The notes: generated by a model from the letters alone, not told the origin. Positions 25,685-35,557 are shown, counted from the first letter of the stretch. The stretch is 64,000 bases of DNA from JALONH01 sp046329235 (GCA_046329235.1 JAXLVA010000001.1:62001-126000), one strand, 5' to 3'. Numbers and translations are program-made.

Positions 25685-27408
25685 AAAATATAATTACCCT
25701 TTTTGGTTTATTGCTCCCTTGTCTTCTTTGGTCTCAAGTACATAAAATACCGGAAGTGCCAGAGAAAGTATACATAGGCGGATTGGAGCTTACTTTCACG
25801 CATGCTGCTAAGAAGAAAATTGAAGCCGATATTCAAATGATTTATGCGAATAGTAAATATTTGCAACAAAAGATTGATCGAGCTAATTTATACTTCCCTA
25901 TAGTAGAAAGAGTTTTTTCAGAAGCAGATTTTCCCGAAGAGATTAAATATTTGTCATTACAAGAGTCATCCTTGACATCAGATGCTGTTTCATCATCTAA
26001 TGCTGTTGGATTTTGGCAGTTTAAAAAAGAATCTGCCATTGAAGTAGGCGTACAGGTAAATGATTTAGTTGATGAACGTAAGCATATTGTATATTCCTCT
26101 AGAGGAGCAGCTGCTTATTTGAAACGTAACAATGCTTTATTGAAAAATTGGGTCTATGCTATCTTATCTTATAATCTAGGTGCTGGTGGTGTTAAGCCTC
26201 ATGTGAAACAAAAATATGTTGGTGCTTCTTCTATGTTAATTGAAGAAGATATGCATTGGTATGTTCTACGATTTATTGCTCATAAAATTGCCTATGATCC
26301 GTTGGTCGGAAAATCAGATCATCCGGAATTGGTCTTAGTTGAATTGTCAGGGATTAAGGATAAAACATTTGCAGATATAAGCAAACAAAATAAAGTAGAG
26401 GAAACCTTATTACGCGAGTATAACAAATGGTGTAATAAAGATAAGGTGCCACATGATAAAGAATATATTGTGATGTTGCCGTTGTCTAAATCCAATCAAC
26501 AACAAATAGCAACGATCAAGAATCAAACTCCTACGACAACTAAGGATTCTGTACATGTGTTAATACAACCGGTTAAATTTCCGGATATATCCGTTTTTAA
26601 AGACAGCAGTTCGATACCAATATTTGTATTAATTAATGGTGTCAAATCCATTCGAGTGCAGAAAAATGATGATTTGAATAGTCTTATAGTTAAATCCGGA
26701 CTAAAGCGATCGTCTTTTTTGTATTTTAATGAGATGGGAGGCTTTGAAGCAGTAAATTCAGGAGAATTTTATTATCTTCAGTTAAAGCGAAAAAAAGCAT
26801 TAGTAAGAGAGCATGTTGTTCAACCTAATGAAACTTTATGGTCGATAGCTCAGAAGTATGCTGTAACTACAGCTTCGATAAGGTCTAAAAATAGAATGAC
26901 CAAACAAGAGCAATTAAGAGTAGGACGTGTGTTGCTGCTTCGAGATAAAAGAGCAAAAGACCAACCTGTAGAATATAGAGTTATTCCGAAACCAATGCCT
27001 AAAGTTCCACCTAGGGATACGGTTGTTATTAAAAAGGATACTACAGCTATCATTAAAGCGATAGAACCACCTGTATATTCTTTGGATAAAACGCAGAATG
27101 TATATCATACAGTTAAACCAGGAGAAACCGTTTTTGCTATCTCTAGAATGTATCAAATAGATTCAGATAGTATTCGAGTTTGGAATCAATTAGATGGTTA
27201 TAATATTAAGGTTGGACAAGAATTAATTGTAGGGAAAAAAGTAGTTTCCGAAAACAAACCCACAGTTAAAACTCATATCGTAGAGCAGGGGCAAACACTT
27301 TATCAAATCTCAAAGTTGTATCAGACTACTCCGGAGAAAATCATGGAGTGGAATCATTTAGCCAATACATCTATTAAACCCGGACAAGAGTTAGTTATTA
27401 GAGAATAA
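25681..27408 (+). CDS. LysM-containing lytic transglycosylase (MltD-like)
   Basis: A 575-residue exported protein with signal peptide (about 1-19). An SLT domain (about 80-200) has the catalytic Glu95 in YLSLQESSLTSDAVSSSNAVG and the YNLGAGG motif. A linker leads to three C-terminal LysM repeats at about 378-420, 474-517 and 530-575 (each with the pattern V..GET/QTLxxIS..Y). LysM binds peptidoglycan glycan chains, so this enzyme should remodel the wall. It sits mid-operon, overlapping the methyltransferase by 4 bp and joined by TAAATG to the kinase downstream. Confidence 0.9.
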   Translation: MKNIITLFGLLLPCLLWSQVHKIPEVPEKVYIGGLELTFTHAAKKKIEADIQMIYANSKYLQQKIDRANLYFPIVERVFSEADFPEEIKYLSLQESSLTSDAVSSSNAVGFWQFKKESAIEVGVQVNDLVDERKHIVYSSRGAAAYLKRNNALLKNWVYAILSYNLGAGGVKPHVKQKYVGASSMLIEEDMHWYVLRFIAHKIAYDPLVGKSDHPELVLVELSGIKDKTFADISKQNKVEETLLREYNKWCNKDKVPHDKEYIVMLPLSKSNQQQIATIKNQTPTTTKDSVHVLIQPVKFPDISVFKDSSSIPIFVLINGVKSIRVQKNDDLNSLIVKSGLKRSSFLYFNEMGGFEAVNSGEFYYLQLKRKKALVREHVVQPNETLWSIAQKYAVTTASIRSKNRMTKQEQLRVGRVLLLRDKRAKDQPVEYRVIPKPMPKVPPRDTVVIKKDTTAIIKAIEPPVYSLDKTQNVYHTVKPGETVFAISRMYQIDSDSIRVWNQLDGYNIKVGQELIVGKKVVSENKPTVKTHIVEQGQTLYQISKLYQTTPEKIMEWNHLANTSIKPGQELVIRE

Positions 27409-29607
27409 ATGGGACTAAGTCAAACATATCATGACAGTAAATGGATGACCGACTTGTTGGAAAATCTGGGACATGGTATTGTTATATTGAATGAAAAGTT
27501 AGATGTGACATTTATTAATAATAAAGCAGCGTTGCTTTTAGAGAGTGATAGCACTGTGCTGTCTCCGGATCTGAAAAGTATCTGTAGGTTTATAAAAGAA
27601 AATCAACACGCATATAAAGTTGTAAGTTCCTCTTTTAGGTATACAACATTTTCCACTAATAGTAAGATAGAACTATTAGTAAAAACTCAACCTTTATTAA
27701 GTGACTTACGACTTTTTAAGGGTTGCTTTATTTTAGTTAAAGAAGTATTCAATTTTGATACACTTTCTAAACAGCTAGACTTAGCAGAAACTAAGTATAA
27801 GTTTTTATTTGAAAATACTACCGATGGTGTTTTACTGTTTAATGATGATACCGTAATTATTGGGGCTAATACGAGTGCAGAAAAAATCTATTCGTTCAAG
27901 CAGCCTAACTTAGTTAATAAAACAATTGCAGATTTATTCCCTCATCATTCGAATGAGGTATTTGTAGAAATAGTAGAAACTTTTTTTAAAGAAGGTCGCC
28001 TTAGTAGTTTTTATAAATTTATTCGTCCTAATGGGCAGCCTGTATATATTGACTTTAGTGCTCAAGCTCATATACTTCCTGGTGTTCATATGGCTATTTT
28101 TAAAGATTTGACAAATAGTATTTTGTTAAATAAAGCCTTCAAACAAACAGAATCGAATCTTCAAACATTATTTCAGAATAGCTCTCATGCCATCTTTTTA
28201 TTTGATCAAAAGGATCAGATGATTTCGATGAACGATAAAGCGGTGTCCTATTTAAAATTGAGGTCAATTGAAAATTTGGAACCTCAAAGCACTTTTTTTC
28301 AATCGAATATTTTACCTATTTCTTTGAATAAAGCTAGTGAGAAATTAGCCTTAATGAAGGAAGGAGAAGTTGTATTAGAACAATATACTTTCATCAATGA
28401 TGTAAATAATCAGCAGTTATGGTTTGAGTATTCTTTAATACCATTCTTAAATGAAAAGCGAAAAATATTAAACTATTGTTTGACGATTCAAGATATAACG
28501 GATAAGAAAAATGTAGAGAAGGAATTGATTGAAAGTGAAACCAAGTTCCGAAATCTTACAGAGTACTCGCCAAACATTATTTATATAGTAGATTTTAAAA
28601 ATCGTGCATTTCCATATTTTAATCGAAGTGAAATTCTTGGATATAATATTAGTCAATTGCAAACATTTGAATTTTGGGATAGTATTTTTCATCCGGAAGA
28701 TGAGCATAGGATGCGCGATCACTTTACTCAATTTATTAGACATAAAAAGGGAAATAGCTCAGGCATAGACTTAAGGTTAAAAGATAGTAAGGGCGTATAT
28801 CAATGGGTTCATAATCGTCATAGTGTTTTAGAAATGACACCTGAGGGTTTTGTGTCTAAAGCCATTGTCAACTTGACCATTATAACAGATCAGAAAAAAC
28901 AAGAAGAGGATATAAAACGTACCAACTTTGAATTAGACAGTTTCGTCTATAGAGCTTCACATGATTTAAGAGCACCACTAAAATCAGTTCTTGGATTAGT
29001 AAGTTTAGCCTTTAAGGAAAAAGATGATACGGAGAGAGCTCGTTACCTGGGCATGGTAGAGAAGAGTGTTTTACGTTTGGATAATTTTATCGAAGATTTA
29101 ACTAATTTTTCAAGGAACAATAGATTGTCTATCACGCCAAGAGAAATTTATTTTGAAGATATAGTAGAGCATTCATGGGAAAATTTAAAATACATGGATA
29201 CACACTCTAATGTTAAAATTGAATTAGATATAAAATATCGTTATTCTTTTTATTCAGACGATAATCGTTTGACTATTATATTTCAAAACTTGTTGTCAAA
29301 CGCTATTAAATATAGAAACTCTAATTTGTCGGTTTCAGTCATTAATATTCGAATTAGAAGTATGAAAGAAGGTGTATTGATAGAAATTCAAGATAATGGT
29401 ATTGGGATTAAGCAGGAGTATTTAGATAAAATATTTGATATGTTTTTTAGAGCATCTCATGATTCGAATGGTTCCGGATTAGGTTTGTATATAACGCGAC
29501 AAGTAGTAGAGAAATTAGGAGGTACAATAGATGTAGAGTCTACCTACGGAGAAGGAACAAAGTTTGAAATTTATTTACCGAATTTAATGACCGATAGGAA
29601 AATATAA
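27409..29607 (+). CDS. Soluble multi-PAS sensor histidine kinase
   Basis: A 732-residue kinase with no membrane segment. Four PAS-like domains can be seen at about residues 15-120, 125-245, 250-375 and 380-500. The fourth ends in the PAC-like YQWVHNRHSVL...IITDQKKQEE. The HisKA box is at His518 (YRASHDLRAPLKS). The HATPase carries LLSNAIKYRN (N box), IQDNGIGI (G1) and NGSGLGLYITRQV (G2). It begins at the base after the stop of the transglycosylase gene. The next gene is a shorter paralogue with a near-identical H box. The lack of an attached receiver fits a phosphotransfer to the small receiver at 31061. Confidence 0.9.
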   Translation: MGLSQTYHDSKWMTDLLENLGHGIVILNEKLDVTFINNKAALLLESDSTVLSPDLKSICRFIKENQHAYKVVSSSFRYTTFSTNSKIELLVKTQPLLSDLRLFKGCFILVKEVFNFDTLSKQLDLAETKYKFLFENTTDGVLLFNDDTVIIGANTSAEKIYSFKQPNLVNKTIADLFPHHSNEVFVEIVETFFKEGRLSSFYKFIRPNGQPVYIDFSAQAHILPGVHMAIFKDLTNSILLNKAFKQTESNLQTLFQNSSHAIFLFDQKDQMISMNDKAVSYLKLRSIENLEPQSTFFQSNILPISLNKASEKLALMKEGEVVLEQYTFINDVNNQQLWFEYSLIPFLNEKRKILNYCLTIQDITDKKNVEKELIESETKFRNLTEYSPNIIYIVDFKNRAFPYFNRSEILGYNISQLQTFEFWDSIFHPEDEHRMRDHFTQFIRHKKGNSSGIDLRLKDSKGVYQWVHNRHSVLEMTPEGFVSKAIVNLTIITDQKKQEEDIKRTNFELDSFVYRASHDLRAPLKSVLGLVSLAFKEKDDTERARYLGMVEKSVLRLDNFIEDLTNFSRNNRLSITPREIYFEDIVEHSWENLKYMDTHSNVKIELDIKYRYSFYSDDNRLTIIFQNLLSNAIKYRNSNLSVSVINIRIRSMKEGVLIEIQDNGIGIKQEYLDKIFDMFFRASHDSNGSGLGLYITRQVVEKLGGTIDVESTYGEGTKFEIYLPNLMTDRKI

Positions 29608-31053
29608 ATGGATACTCTTTCTAAGATTCTAACTGTTTTTTCAAAAAAAGATGCATCTACTGTCTCTTTTGAAAATCTATTGTTAGAAGCCTCAGATGCT
29701 ATATATGTGACAGATAGTAAAGGAATCATCTCTTTTGCGAATAAGAGTGCACATTCATTATTTTATTACGAATACCCTGAAATGATAGGAAAGTCTATTG
29801 ACATTCTAACTTATAAAAGTGGTTTGACGGTACCTTTTGCTCAGATATATCCCGGTACTGCCGATGCTATCATTCAGCATAATTTTATTCGTAAAAATGG
29901 TTCTGAGTTTAAGGGAGAGCTAACAGCAAAAGTTTTTCCTGAAGGAGGTCACCAAGCTATCATTAGAGATGTGTCTAATGCAGTAGTGGTAAGAGACTCT
30001 CTACAACACAATGAAAGTAAATTACGTGCATTAGTAGAAAACTCGTTCGATATAGTAATCTTGCTTGATCGAAATTTTAACGTTAAATATATTAGTCCAT
30101 CCGTTGAAGACTCTTTGGGGTATACTCCAGATGAACTTTATGAAAAAGTAGTAAGTTATTTTATTGAGATTCATGATCGTAAATTGATTTTCGATTTATT
30201 GAAAAGTTCGGGAATAACTCACCATATAGATGACATTCGGTTGAAGCATAAGGATAAGTCTTTACGACATTTTGAGATTAATGCCATTAACTTACTACAC
30301 CATGAAACCATTCGAGGGATTATTGTGAATTGTCATGATGTTCATGAACGGGTCATTTTTGAAAAACAATTAATAAATACCAATTACGAGTTAGATAGCT
30401 TTGTATATAAAGTATCCCATGATCTTAAAGCACCTCTAAAATCGATTTTAGGTCTATTACAATTGTCTGCTAGGGAAGAATCGGTAGAGACATTAAGGAT
30501 CTACAATGAAATGATGAAGCGCAGTGTAGAAGGGTTGGATAAATTTATTCAAGATTTAACTCAATTTTCTCGAAACTCCCGAATTGAAATTATTAAGGAA
30601 GAAATTCATTTTGAAGAACTATTAAAGAAGGTTCTTTTCCAAATTCAATATTTAGATACTGATCATAAAGTTTTGATCAAAACAGAGGTGGTCCAAAATC
30701 TTGAATTTTTAAGTGATTCTCAAAGGATTACTACTATTTTGAGTAATTTGTTGTCGAATGCTTACAAGTATCATAGATTTGATAATAATAATCCATATAT
30801 TCAAATTCAGATTACTGTAGAACAAGATCAAGCTATAATTCTTGTTTCAGATAATGGGTCAGGTATTGATCCGGAATATCAAACCAGAGTATTTGATATG
30901 TTCTATAGAGCGAGTGAACAATCTACCGGATCAGGTTTAGGTCTATATATAGTGAAAAGTGCTGTGGAAAAATTAAGAGGAAATATACAACTAGACTCTA
31001 ATTTGAACGTAGGTACGATTGTAAAGATTACCATACCAAATAATAAGAAGTAA
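29608..31053 (+). CDS. Second PAS sensor histidine kinase, paralogue of its neighbour
   Basis: A 481-residue soluble kinase beginning at the base after the preceding stop (TAAATG). Two PAS-like domains lie at about 15-135 and 138-250. The H box holds His271 (YKVSHDLKAPLKS), and the HATPase domain contains LLSNAYKYHRF, VSDNGSGIDPEY and STGSGLGLYIVKSA. The shared segment YELDSFVYKVSHDLKAPLKS versus FELDSFVYRASHDLRAPLKS shows that this and the upstream kinase arose by duplication, with different sensory parts. Possibly both feed the receiver 7 bases downstream. Confidence 0.9.
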   Translation: MDTLSKILTVFSKKDASTVSFENLLLEASDAIYVTDSKGIISFANKSAHSLFYYEYPEMIGKSIDILTYKSGLTVPFAQIYPGTADAIIQHNFIRKNGSEFKGELTAKVFPEGGHQAIIRDVSNAVVVRDSLQHNESKLRALVENSFDIVILLDRNFNVKYISPSVEDSLGYTPDELYEKVVSYFIEIHDRKLIFDLLKSSGITHHIDDIRLKHKDKSLRHFEINAINLLHHETIRGIIVNCHDVHERVIFEKQLINTNYELDSFVYKVSHDLKAPLKSILGLLQLSAREESVETLRIYNEMMKRSVEGLDKFIQDLTQFSRNSRIEIIKEEIHFEELLKKVLFQIQYLDTDHKVLIKTEVVQNLEFLSDSQRITTILSNLLSNAYKYHRFDNNNPYIQIQITVEQDQAIILVSDNGSGIDPEYQTRVFDMFYRASEQSTGSGLGLYIVKSAVEKLRGNIQLDSNLNVGTIVKITIPNNKK

Positions 31054-31060
31054 TACCATT

Positions 31061-31468
31061 ATGACAGCAACTCATTATATAGATACGATTTTACTCGTGG
31101 ATGATAATGAAACCGATAATTTTATTCATAAGCGTGTGATTGAATTAAATCACTTTGCAAAGAATATTATTATTAAAAATTCAGGAAAAAGTGCTTTAGA
31201 GTATTTACAACAAAATCAAGATAATCTGGACGCTATCCCGAATGTTATATTCTTAGATATCAATATGCCTATTGTGGATGGTTTTGTGTTCTTATTTGAA
31301 TATGAGTCATTCCCGGATTCGATAAAAAATAAATCTAAAGTGGTTATTTTATCCAGTTCAGATAACAAGAAGGATATTGATCGTATTGTAGATAATGATT
31401 ATGTGGTTCATTTCTTAACAAAGCCACTGTCCGATGAATCGTTAGCAGATTTGAAAAAGATATTATAA
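31061..31468 (+). CDS. Single-domain response regulator (CheY/Rcp1-like)
   Basis: A 135-residue stand-alone receiver. It has acidic residues Asp14/Asp15 (ILLVDDNETDN), phosphoacceptor Asp66 (IFLDINMPIVDG), a Ser in VVILSSSDN and Lys121 (FLTKPL). There is no output domain, so it must act by protein contact or as a phosphorelay intermediate, as in Rcp1-type regulators paired with bacteriophytochrome-like or PAS kinases. It is the last gene of the operon and is followed at once by a terminator. Confidence 0.9.
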   Translation: MTATHYIDTILLVDDNETDNFIHKRVIELNHFAKNIIIKNSGKSALEYLQQNQDNLDAIPNVIFLDINMPIVDGFVFLFEYESFPDSIKNKSKVVILSSSDNKKDIDRIVDNDYVVHFLTKPLSDESLADLKKIL

Positions 31469-31470
31469 TA

Positions 31471-31500
31471 AAAAAAGCGCTTCAAGCGCCTTTTTTATTT
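31471..31500. terminator. Bidirectional terminator between the receiver gene and mdh
   Basis: GCGCT (31477-31481) and AGCGC (31485-31489) form the core stem, extended by the flanking A run and T run with one bulged C. It serves the seven-gene operon on the plus strand and mdh on the minus strand. Confidence 0.75.
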
Positions 31501-31518
31501 ATGATGAATTCTCAATTA

Positions 31519-32451
31519 TTATGCATTGATTTTATCAAGAACTGCCATTACTTCTTTCACGTGTTTTCTGGAAGTTTCTAATAATGCTTTTTCGTCAGCA
31601 TTTAATTGTAATTCGATAACTTTTTCAATACCGTTTTTACCAATCACAACAGGTACACCTAGGTAACAATCATCGATACCGTATTCACCTTCTAATTTGA
31701 TACAAACAGGGATGATTTTCTTTTGGTCTTTCACGATAGCTTCTACCATTTGAGCAGCAGCAGCACCCGGAGCATACCAAGCAGAAGTTCCCATTAATTT
31801 CACTAATTCACCACCACCATTTTTAGTACGTTCGATGATAGCATCTAATTTATCTTTAGCTACTAATTCAGTAACAGGGATACCACCTACAGTTGTATAT
31901 CTAGGAAGAGGAACCATAGTGTCACCATGACCACCTAATAACATCCCTTGGATTTCTTTTACTGAACATCCGATTTCATCCGCTAAGAAAGCTCTGTAAC
32001 GTGCAGTATCTAAAACACCTGCCATACCGATAACTTTATTTCTAGATAAACCGCTAGTTAAATGTGCGCAATAAGTCATTACATCAAGAGGGTTAGAAAC
32101 CACAATGATGATAGCGTTTGGAGAATACTTTACTACGTTCTCAGTTACCGTTTTCACGATACCTGCGTTAGTAGAAATTAAGTCATCACGAGTCATACCA
32201 GGCTTACGTGGTAAACCGGAAGTGATTACTACTACATCTGAATTAGCTGTTTTAGTATAATCATTAGTAGAACCAACAGTTTTAGTATCATACTGAGTGA
32301 TTGGAGCTTTTTGCCAGATATCTAATGCTTTCCCTTCAGCTACACCTTCTTTGATATCCACTAATACCACTTCATTAACAATCTCGCGATATGCAAGAAC
32401 ATCTGCACAAGTAGCACCTACGTTACCTGCACCTACAACAGTTACTTTCAT
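31519..32451 (-). CDS. mdh: Malate dehydrogenase (LDH-like type)
   Basis: This 310-residue NAD-dependent TCA-cycle enzyme interconverts malate and oxaloacetate. The Rossmann motif GAGNVG is at 7-12, and Asp32 favours NAD. The active-site loop GLPRKPGMTRDDL carries Arg82 and Arg88; Arg82 marks malate rather than lactate dehydrogenase. Asp148, Arg151 and the catalytic His175 (GGHGDTMVP) are present. It is the LDH-like MDH group, common in Bacteroidota. It lies downstream of tilS on the same strand with its own end terminator. Confidence 0.96.
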   Translation of the reverse strand: MKVTVVGAGNVGATCADVLAYREIVNEVVLVDIKEGVAEGKALDIWQKAPITQYDTKTVGSTNDYTKTANSDVVVITSGLPRKPGMTRDDLISTNAGIVKTVTENVVKYSPNAIIIVVSNPLDVMTYCAHLTSGLSRNKVIGMAGVLDTARYRAFLADEIGCSVKEIQGMLLGGHGDTMVPLPRYTTVGGIPVTELVAKDKLDAIIERTKNGGGELVKLMGTSAWYAPGAAAAQMVEAIVKDQKKIIPVCIKLEGEYGIDDCYLGVPVVIGKNGIEKVIELQLNADEKALLETSRKHVKEVMAVLDKINA

Positions 32452-32510
32452 GTATTTAATTATTTACGGTTTATTACTTTGTTTATTTGGGTCGTCAAAT
32501 TACAAAATAA

Positions 32511-33902
32511 TTATAGATTTTGGTCCTTTATCCCCTGACTTTCTGTTAGTCGCGGAGTAAATTCAATGATTAAAACGGATTCCGTGTTATCCGTAATTTT
32601 AAAACGATCATCAATACGTTGGCCAATAATCCAGCATATCTCGTTCCCAGTACAAATTACAAGAGCCTCTTCTTTTTGGTGAGAAGGGTATTTAGTATCT
32701 ATAAAAAAGTCACTTAGTTTTTTAAATTGACTCATTCCCAGTGGAATAAATTTATCTCCGGCTTGCCAGGTACGAATCTGTAGTGGGAAAATAACCTTAG
32801 ATAAATCCAATTGAGCAATCGTTTTTTCACGACTGATGCCGGTTAAGGAATGTTTAGGAATCACCTGAAAAGTAATATCTCCGTGAGGCAATGCTATAGG
32901 CTCTTCGATGGTGAAAATCTGAAAATCGATTTTTTCTTTAGCTACTACCGGTGATAATACCCAGTACGTTCGATCACGAGTAATTTTATATCCATTCCCA
33001 TACCAAGTCTTACCGGTGGTGTTTCCGTGGGTAGTAATACTTTTAATCGTTTGGTAGTGGAATCCTAAGGGTAATAATATTTCACAAAGTACCGTATCTG
33101 TTTCAGGGTATTTCTCAAGTGTTTCGATAGAAATGTATTTGTCTTCACCTTTAATAGTAATGGCTTCTGATAATACTTTGTCTAACCAATATTTGAAAAA
33201 TTGTTCAACGCCTTTTAGTCTTTCTGCTGTTGTTTGAAAGGTGGTTTCTAACTTAGGATTCAACTGTTTGAGCGTTGGAACTATACGATGACGGATTAAA
33301 TTTCTTGCATATTTTTCTTCTACGTTAGAACTATCCTCTCGCCACACTAACGCATTATCCTCGGCATATTGACGTATATTATCTCTTCCTGTAAAAAGTA
33401 ATGGGCGTACAATTCTACCTGACTTTTCTTTTATCCCATGAAGCCCGGCGATTCCGGTTCCTCTAGATAAATTAAAAAGCATGGTTTCTATAATATCATT
33501 TAGATGATGAGCTGTAAGTACATATTGGTAATCATATGTTTGAATAAGTTCATCATACCATTTGTATCTTAATTCACGCGCAGCCATTTGTATGGAATAG
33601 GCGTTCTCGTGCGCAAAAGATTTGGTATCAAATCTTTTAGTATGGAAAGAAATACGATTCTTAATAGCTAAGTCTGATACAAATAGTTCGTCACCATCTG
33701 ATTCATCACCACGTAATCCAAAGTTGCAGTGAGCTACACTAAAGTTGTAACCACTTTTTAGAAGTAAATCGAATAGGACTACAGAATCAATGCCTCCACT
33801 GATTGCCAGTAAAAGTTTGTCTTGAAAAGTGAAAAGTTGCTTCTCTTCAATAAATTGGCGCAATTCCTGTAGTATCATGAAACTAGGATTACCTATTGTC
33901 AT
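32511..33902 (-). CDS. tilS: tRNA(Ile)-lysidine synthetase
   Basis: TilS attaches lysine to C34 of tRNA-Ile(CAU), changing both codon and amino-acid identity, and is essential. From the ATG at 33902 it has 463 residues. The PP-loop ATPase motif SGGIDS is at 35-40, with LTAHHLNDIIETMLFNLSRGTGI typical of the family and RNLIRHRIVP in the following region. A C-terminal TilS domain (RTWQAGDKFIPLGM...KLSDFFIDTKYP) is complete. An internal ATG at 33878 (MILQELRQFIEE) is equally credible as start and matches the usual family beginning. It is divergent from the OstA-like gene. Confidence 0.94.
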   Translation of the reverse strand: MTIGNPSFMILQELRQFIEEKQLFTFQDKLLLAISGGIDSVVLFDLLLKSGYNFSVAHCNFGLRGDESDGDELFVSDLAIKNRISFHTKRFDTKSFAHENAYSIQMAARELRYKWYDELIQTYDYQYVLTAHHLNDIIETMLFNLSRGTGIAGLHGIKEKSGRIVRPLLFTGRDNIRQYAEDNALVWREDSSNVEEKYARNLIRHRIVPTLKQLNPKLETTFQTTAERLKGVEQFFKYWLDKVLSEAITIKGEDKYISIETLEKYPETDTVLCEILLPLGFHYQTIKSITTHGNTTGKTWYGNGYKITRDRTYWVLSPVVAKEKIDFQIFTIEEPIALPHGDITFQVIPKHSLTGISREKTIAQLDLSKVIFPLQIRTWQAGDKFIPLGMSQFKKLSDFFIDTKYPSHQKEEALVICTGNEICWIIGQRIDDRFKITDNTESVLIIEFTPRLTESQGIKDQNL

Positions 33903-33990
33903 AGTTCAGATTAAAATTATAAAAAAAAGCATAGAGTGACAATGAATTAATATTTTAATATTCAAATGTTTATACAGGGCTTTATGTTTG

Positions 33991-34022
33991 TTTGTGGAGC
34001 GGATAAATAGTATGTACTTTTG
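33991..34022 (+). promoter_or_regulatory. Promoter of the OstA-like gene, six bases from its ATG
   Basis: TTTG (33991-33994), 20 bases, then TACTTTTG (34015-34022): a full Bacteroidota consensus. The ATG at 34029 is only six bases past the -7 element, so the message is predicted to be leaderless or nearly so. The upstream TTG codon at 34020 lies within the promoter and cannot be the start. Confidence 0.7.
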
Positions 34023-34028
34023 TATCGC

Positions 34029-35531
34029 ATGAAAAACAGGTTATTACTTCTTTGTTTAGTGTTATTCATTCCTTTTTTGATGAATGCTCAAACGAATTCA
34101 GAGGCTATTGAATTAGTCCAGGCGAAAAGTTTGGAGGGTAAACAAGGAGCACAGTCTTATGTAAAGTTGAAACACGATGTTGTCTTTAAACAAGGCAATA
34201 TGTATTTGTATTGTGATTCTGCTTTTCAATATCCGGGAACCAACTACGTAGAAGCTTTTGGGAGAGTACGCATGGTACAAGGAGATACGTTAAGTATGAC
34301 TTGTAATCAGTTACAATATGATGGGAACACAAAGAATGCAACAGCTCGTGGGAATGTAGTATTGATTGATAAGCAAACGGTCTTAAATACGGATGTATTA
34401 CAATATAACCGTGTCACTTCTAAGGTGTATTACACACAAGGGGCAACCATCAAAGATACAGATACACGATTGAAAAGTGTGATAGGTATATATGATACCC
34501 GTACTAAACAGTTTCAATTTAAAAAACAGGTAGTGGTTGAAAATTCTTTGAAAGGATTCAAATTACTATCGGATACCATACTTTATTCATCACAAACACA
34601 ATTAGCAACGTTTGTAGGGAATACTAAAATAACTACTAAAGACGGTACCATAGAATCCGATCATGGGTCTTTTCATACGGTTACTAATGTGATGTATTTT
34701 GGTGGTAGAGCCAGAGTTGTCAACGGAATGAATTGGATAGAGGCAGACCGTATTGATTATGATGATGTCAAACAAATAGGTGTAGCATCCGGTAAAGTTC
34801 ATATTTGGAATGTGAAAGATAGTATTCACATTTTAGGTGAAAAGTCATGGTATAATGGACTTCGAGGGATTACTTATGTGTATGGCAATCCTATGATGTA
34901 TCAAACAGAAGGGAAGGATACGTTATTTTTAAAATCAGATACGCTTTATTATATCAATGATACAATTCTTAAAGTAAAAGAGTTGAAAGCGTTTCATCAT
35001 GTGCGCCTTTTCAGGACATCGTTACAAGCAGTTTGTGATTCGTTAGTATATAGTTTTTCTGATTCAGTTATTACGTTTTATAAGAATCCTATTCTTTGGA
35101 ATGATGATACTCAATTGACCTCCGATACAGTATTTATTTTTATGAAAAAAAATAAAATTGATCGGATGGAAATGCATCAAAATTCATTTATGATTTCCAT
35201 CGATTCGATGCGTAATTTTAATCAAGTCAAAGGTCGGAATATGTGGGCCTATTTTGTTAATGGGGATATAAGTAGAATATTAGTTGATGGCAATGCGGAA
35301 AGTATTTACCACGCTTTAGAAGGGGATAAAAAATTAATAGGTGTTAACAGGGCAAATGCAGGAGCTATTCAATTATTGTTTTCGGATAAAAAACTCAAAA
35401 GTGTTACTTATATAACCAATCCGGATGCAAAATTTATTCCCCCTCATCTGGTTACTCCTAACGATAAAAAGCTGAAAGGTTTTAAATGGGAGCAGGGGGT
35501 ACGACCTAAAAGACGACAATTTAATTTGTAA
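34029..35531 (+). CDS. OstA-like (LptA-fold) envelope protein
   Basis: A 500-residue exported protein from the ATG at 34029 (signal peptide to about MNAQ, residue 20). Most of it consists of repeated short beta strands of the OstA/LptA type: YVKLKHDVVFKQGNMYLYCDSA, FGRVRMVQGDTLSMTCNQLQYDG, NATARGNVVLIDKQTVLNTDVLQYN and several later copies. LptA-fold proteins form the periplasmic bridge carrying LPS to the outer membrane; this larger Bacteroidota form probably does a related job, but its role is inferred. It is next to bamD, another outer-membrane assembly gene with the same unusual promoter placement. Confidence 0.82.
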   Translation: MKNRLLLLCLVLFIPFLMNAQTNSEAIELVQAKSLEGKQGAQSYVKLKHDVVFKQGNMYLYCDSAFQYPGTNYVEAFGRVRMVQGDTLSMTCNQLQYDGNTKNATARGNVVLIDKQTVLNTDVLQYNRVTSKVYYTQGATIKDTDTRLKSVIGIYDTRTKQFQFKKQVVVENSLKGFKLLSDTILYSSQTQLATFVGNTKITTKDGTIESDHGSFHTVTNVMYFGGRARVVNGMNWIEADRIDYDDVKQIGVASGKVHIWNVKDSIHILGEKSWYNGLRGITYVYGNPMMYQTEGKDTLFLKSDTLYYINDTILKVKELKAFHHVRLFRTSLQAVCDSLVYSFSDSVITFYKNPILWNDDTQLTSDTVFIFMKKNKIDRMEMHQNSFMISIDSMRNFNQVKGRNMWAYFVNGDISRILVDGNAESIYHALEGDKKLIGVNRANAGAIQLLFSDKKLKSVTYITNPDAKFIPPHLVTPNDKKLKGFKWEQGVRPKRRQFNL

Positions 35532-35557
35532 TAGACTGGTTTTTAATAAATTAAATA

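Noticed and set aside
33983..33990. TATGTTTG as a second promoter of the OstA-like gene
   Set aside because: It fits the -7 consensus but has no TTG/TTTG at the right distance; the element at 34015-34022 is much better.
34020..34028. A TTG upstream start for the OstA-like gene
   Set aside because: It falls inside the -7 promoter element; the ATG at 34029 gives a clean signal peptide.
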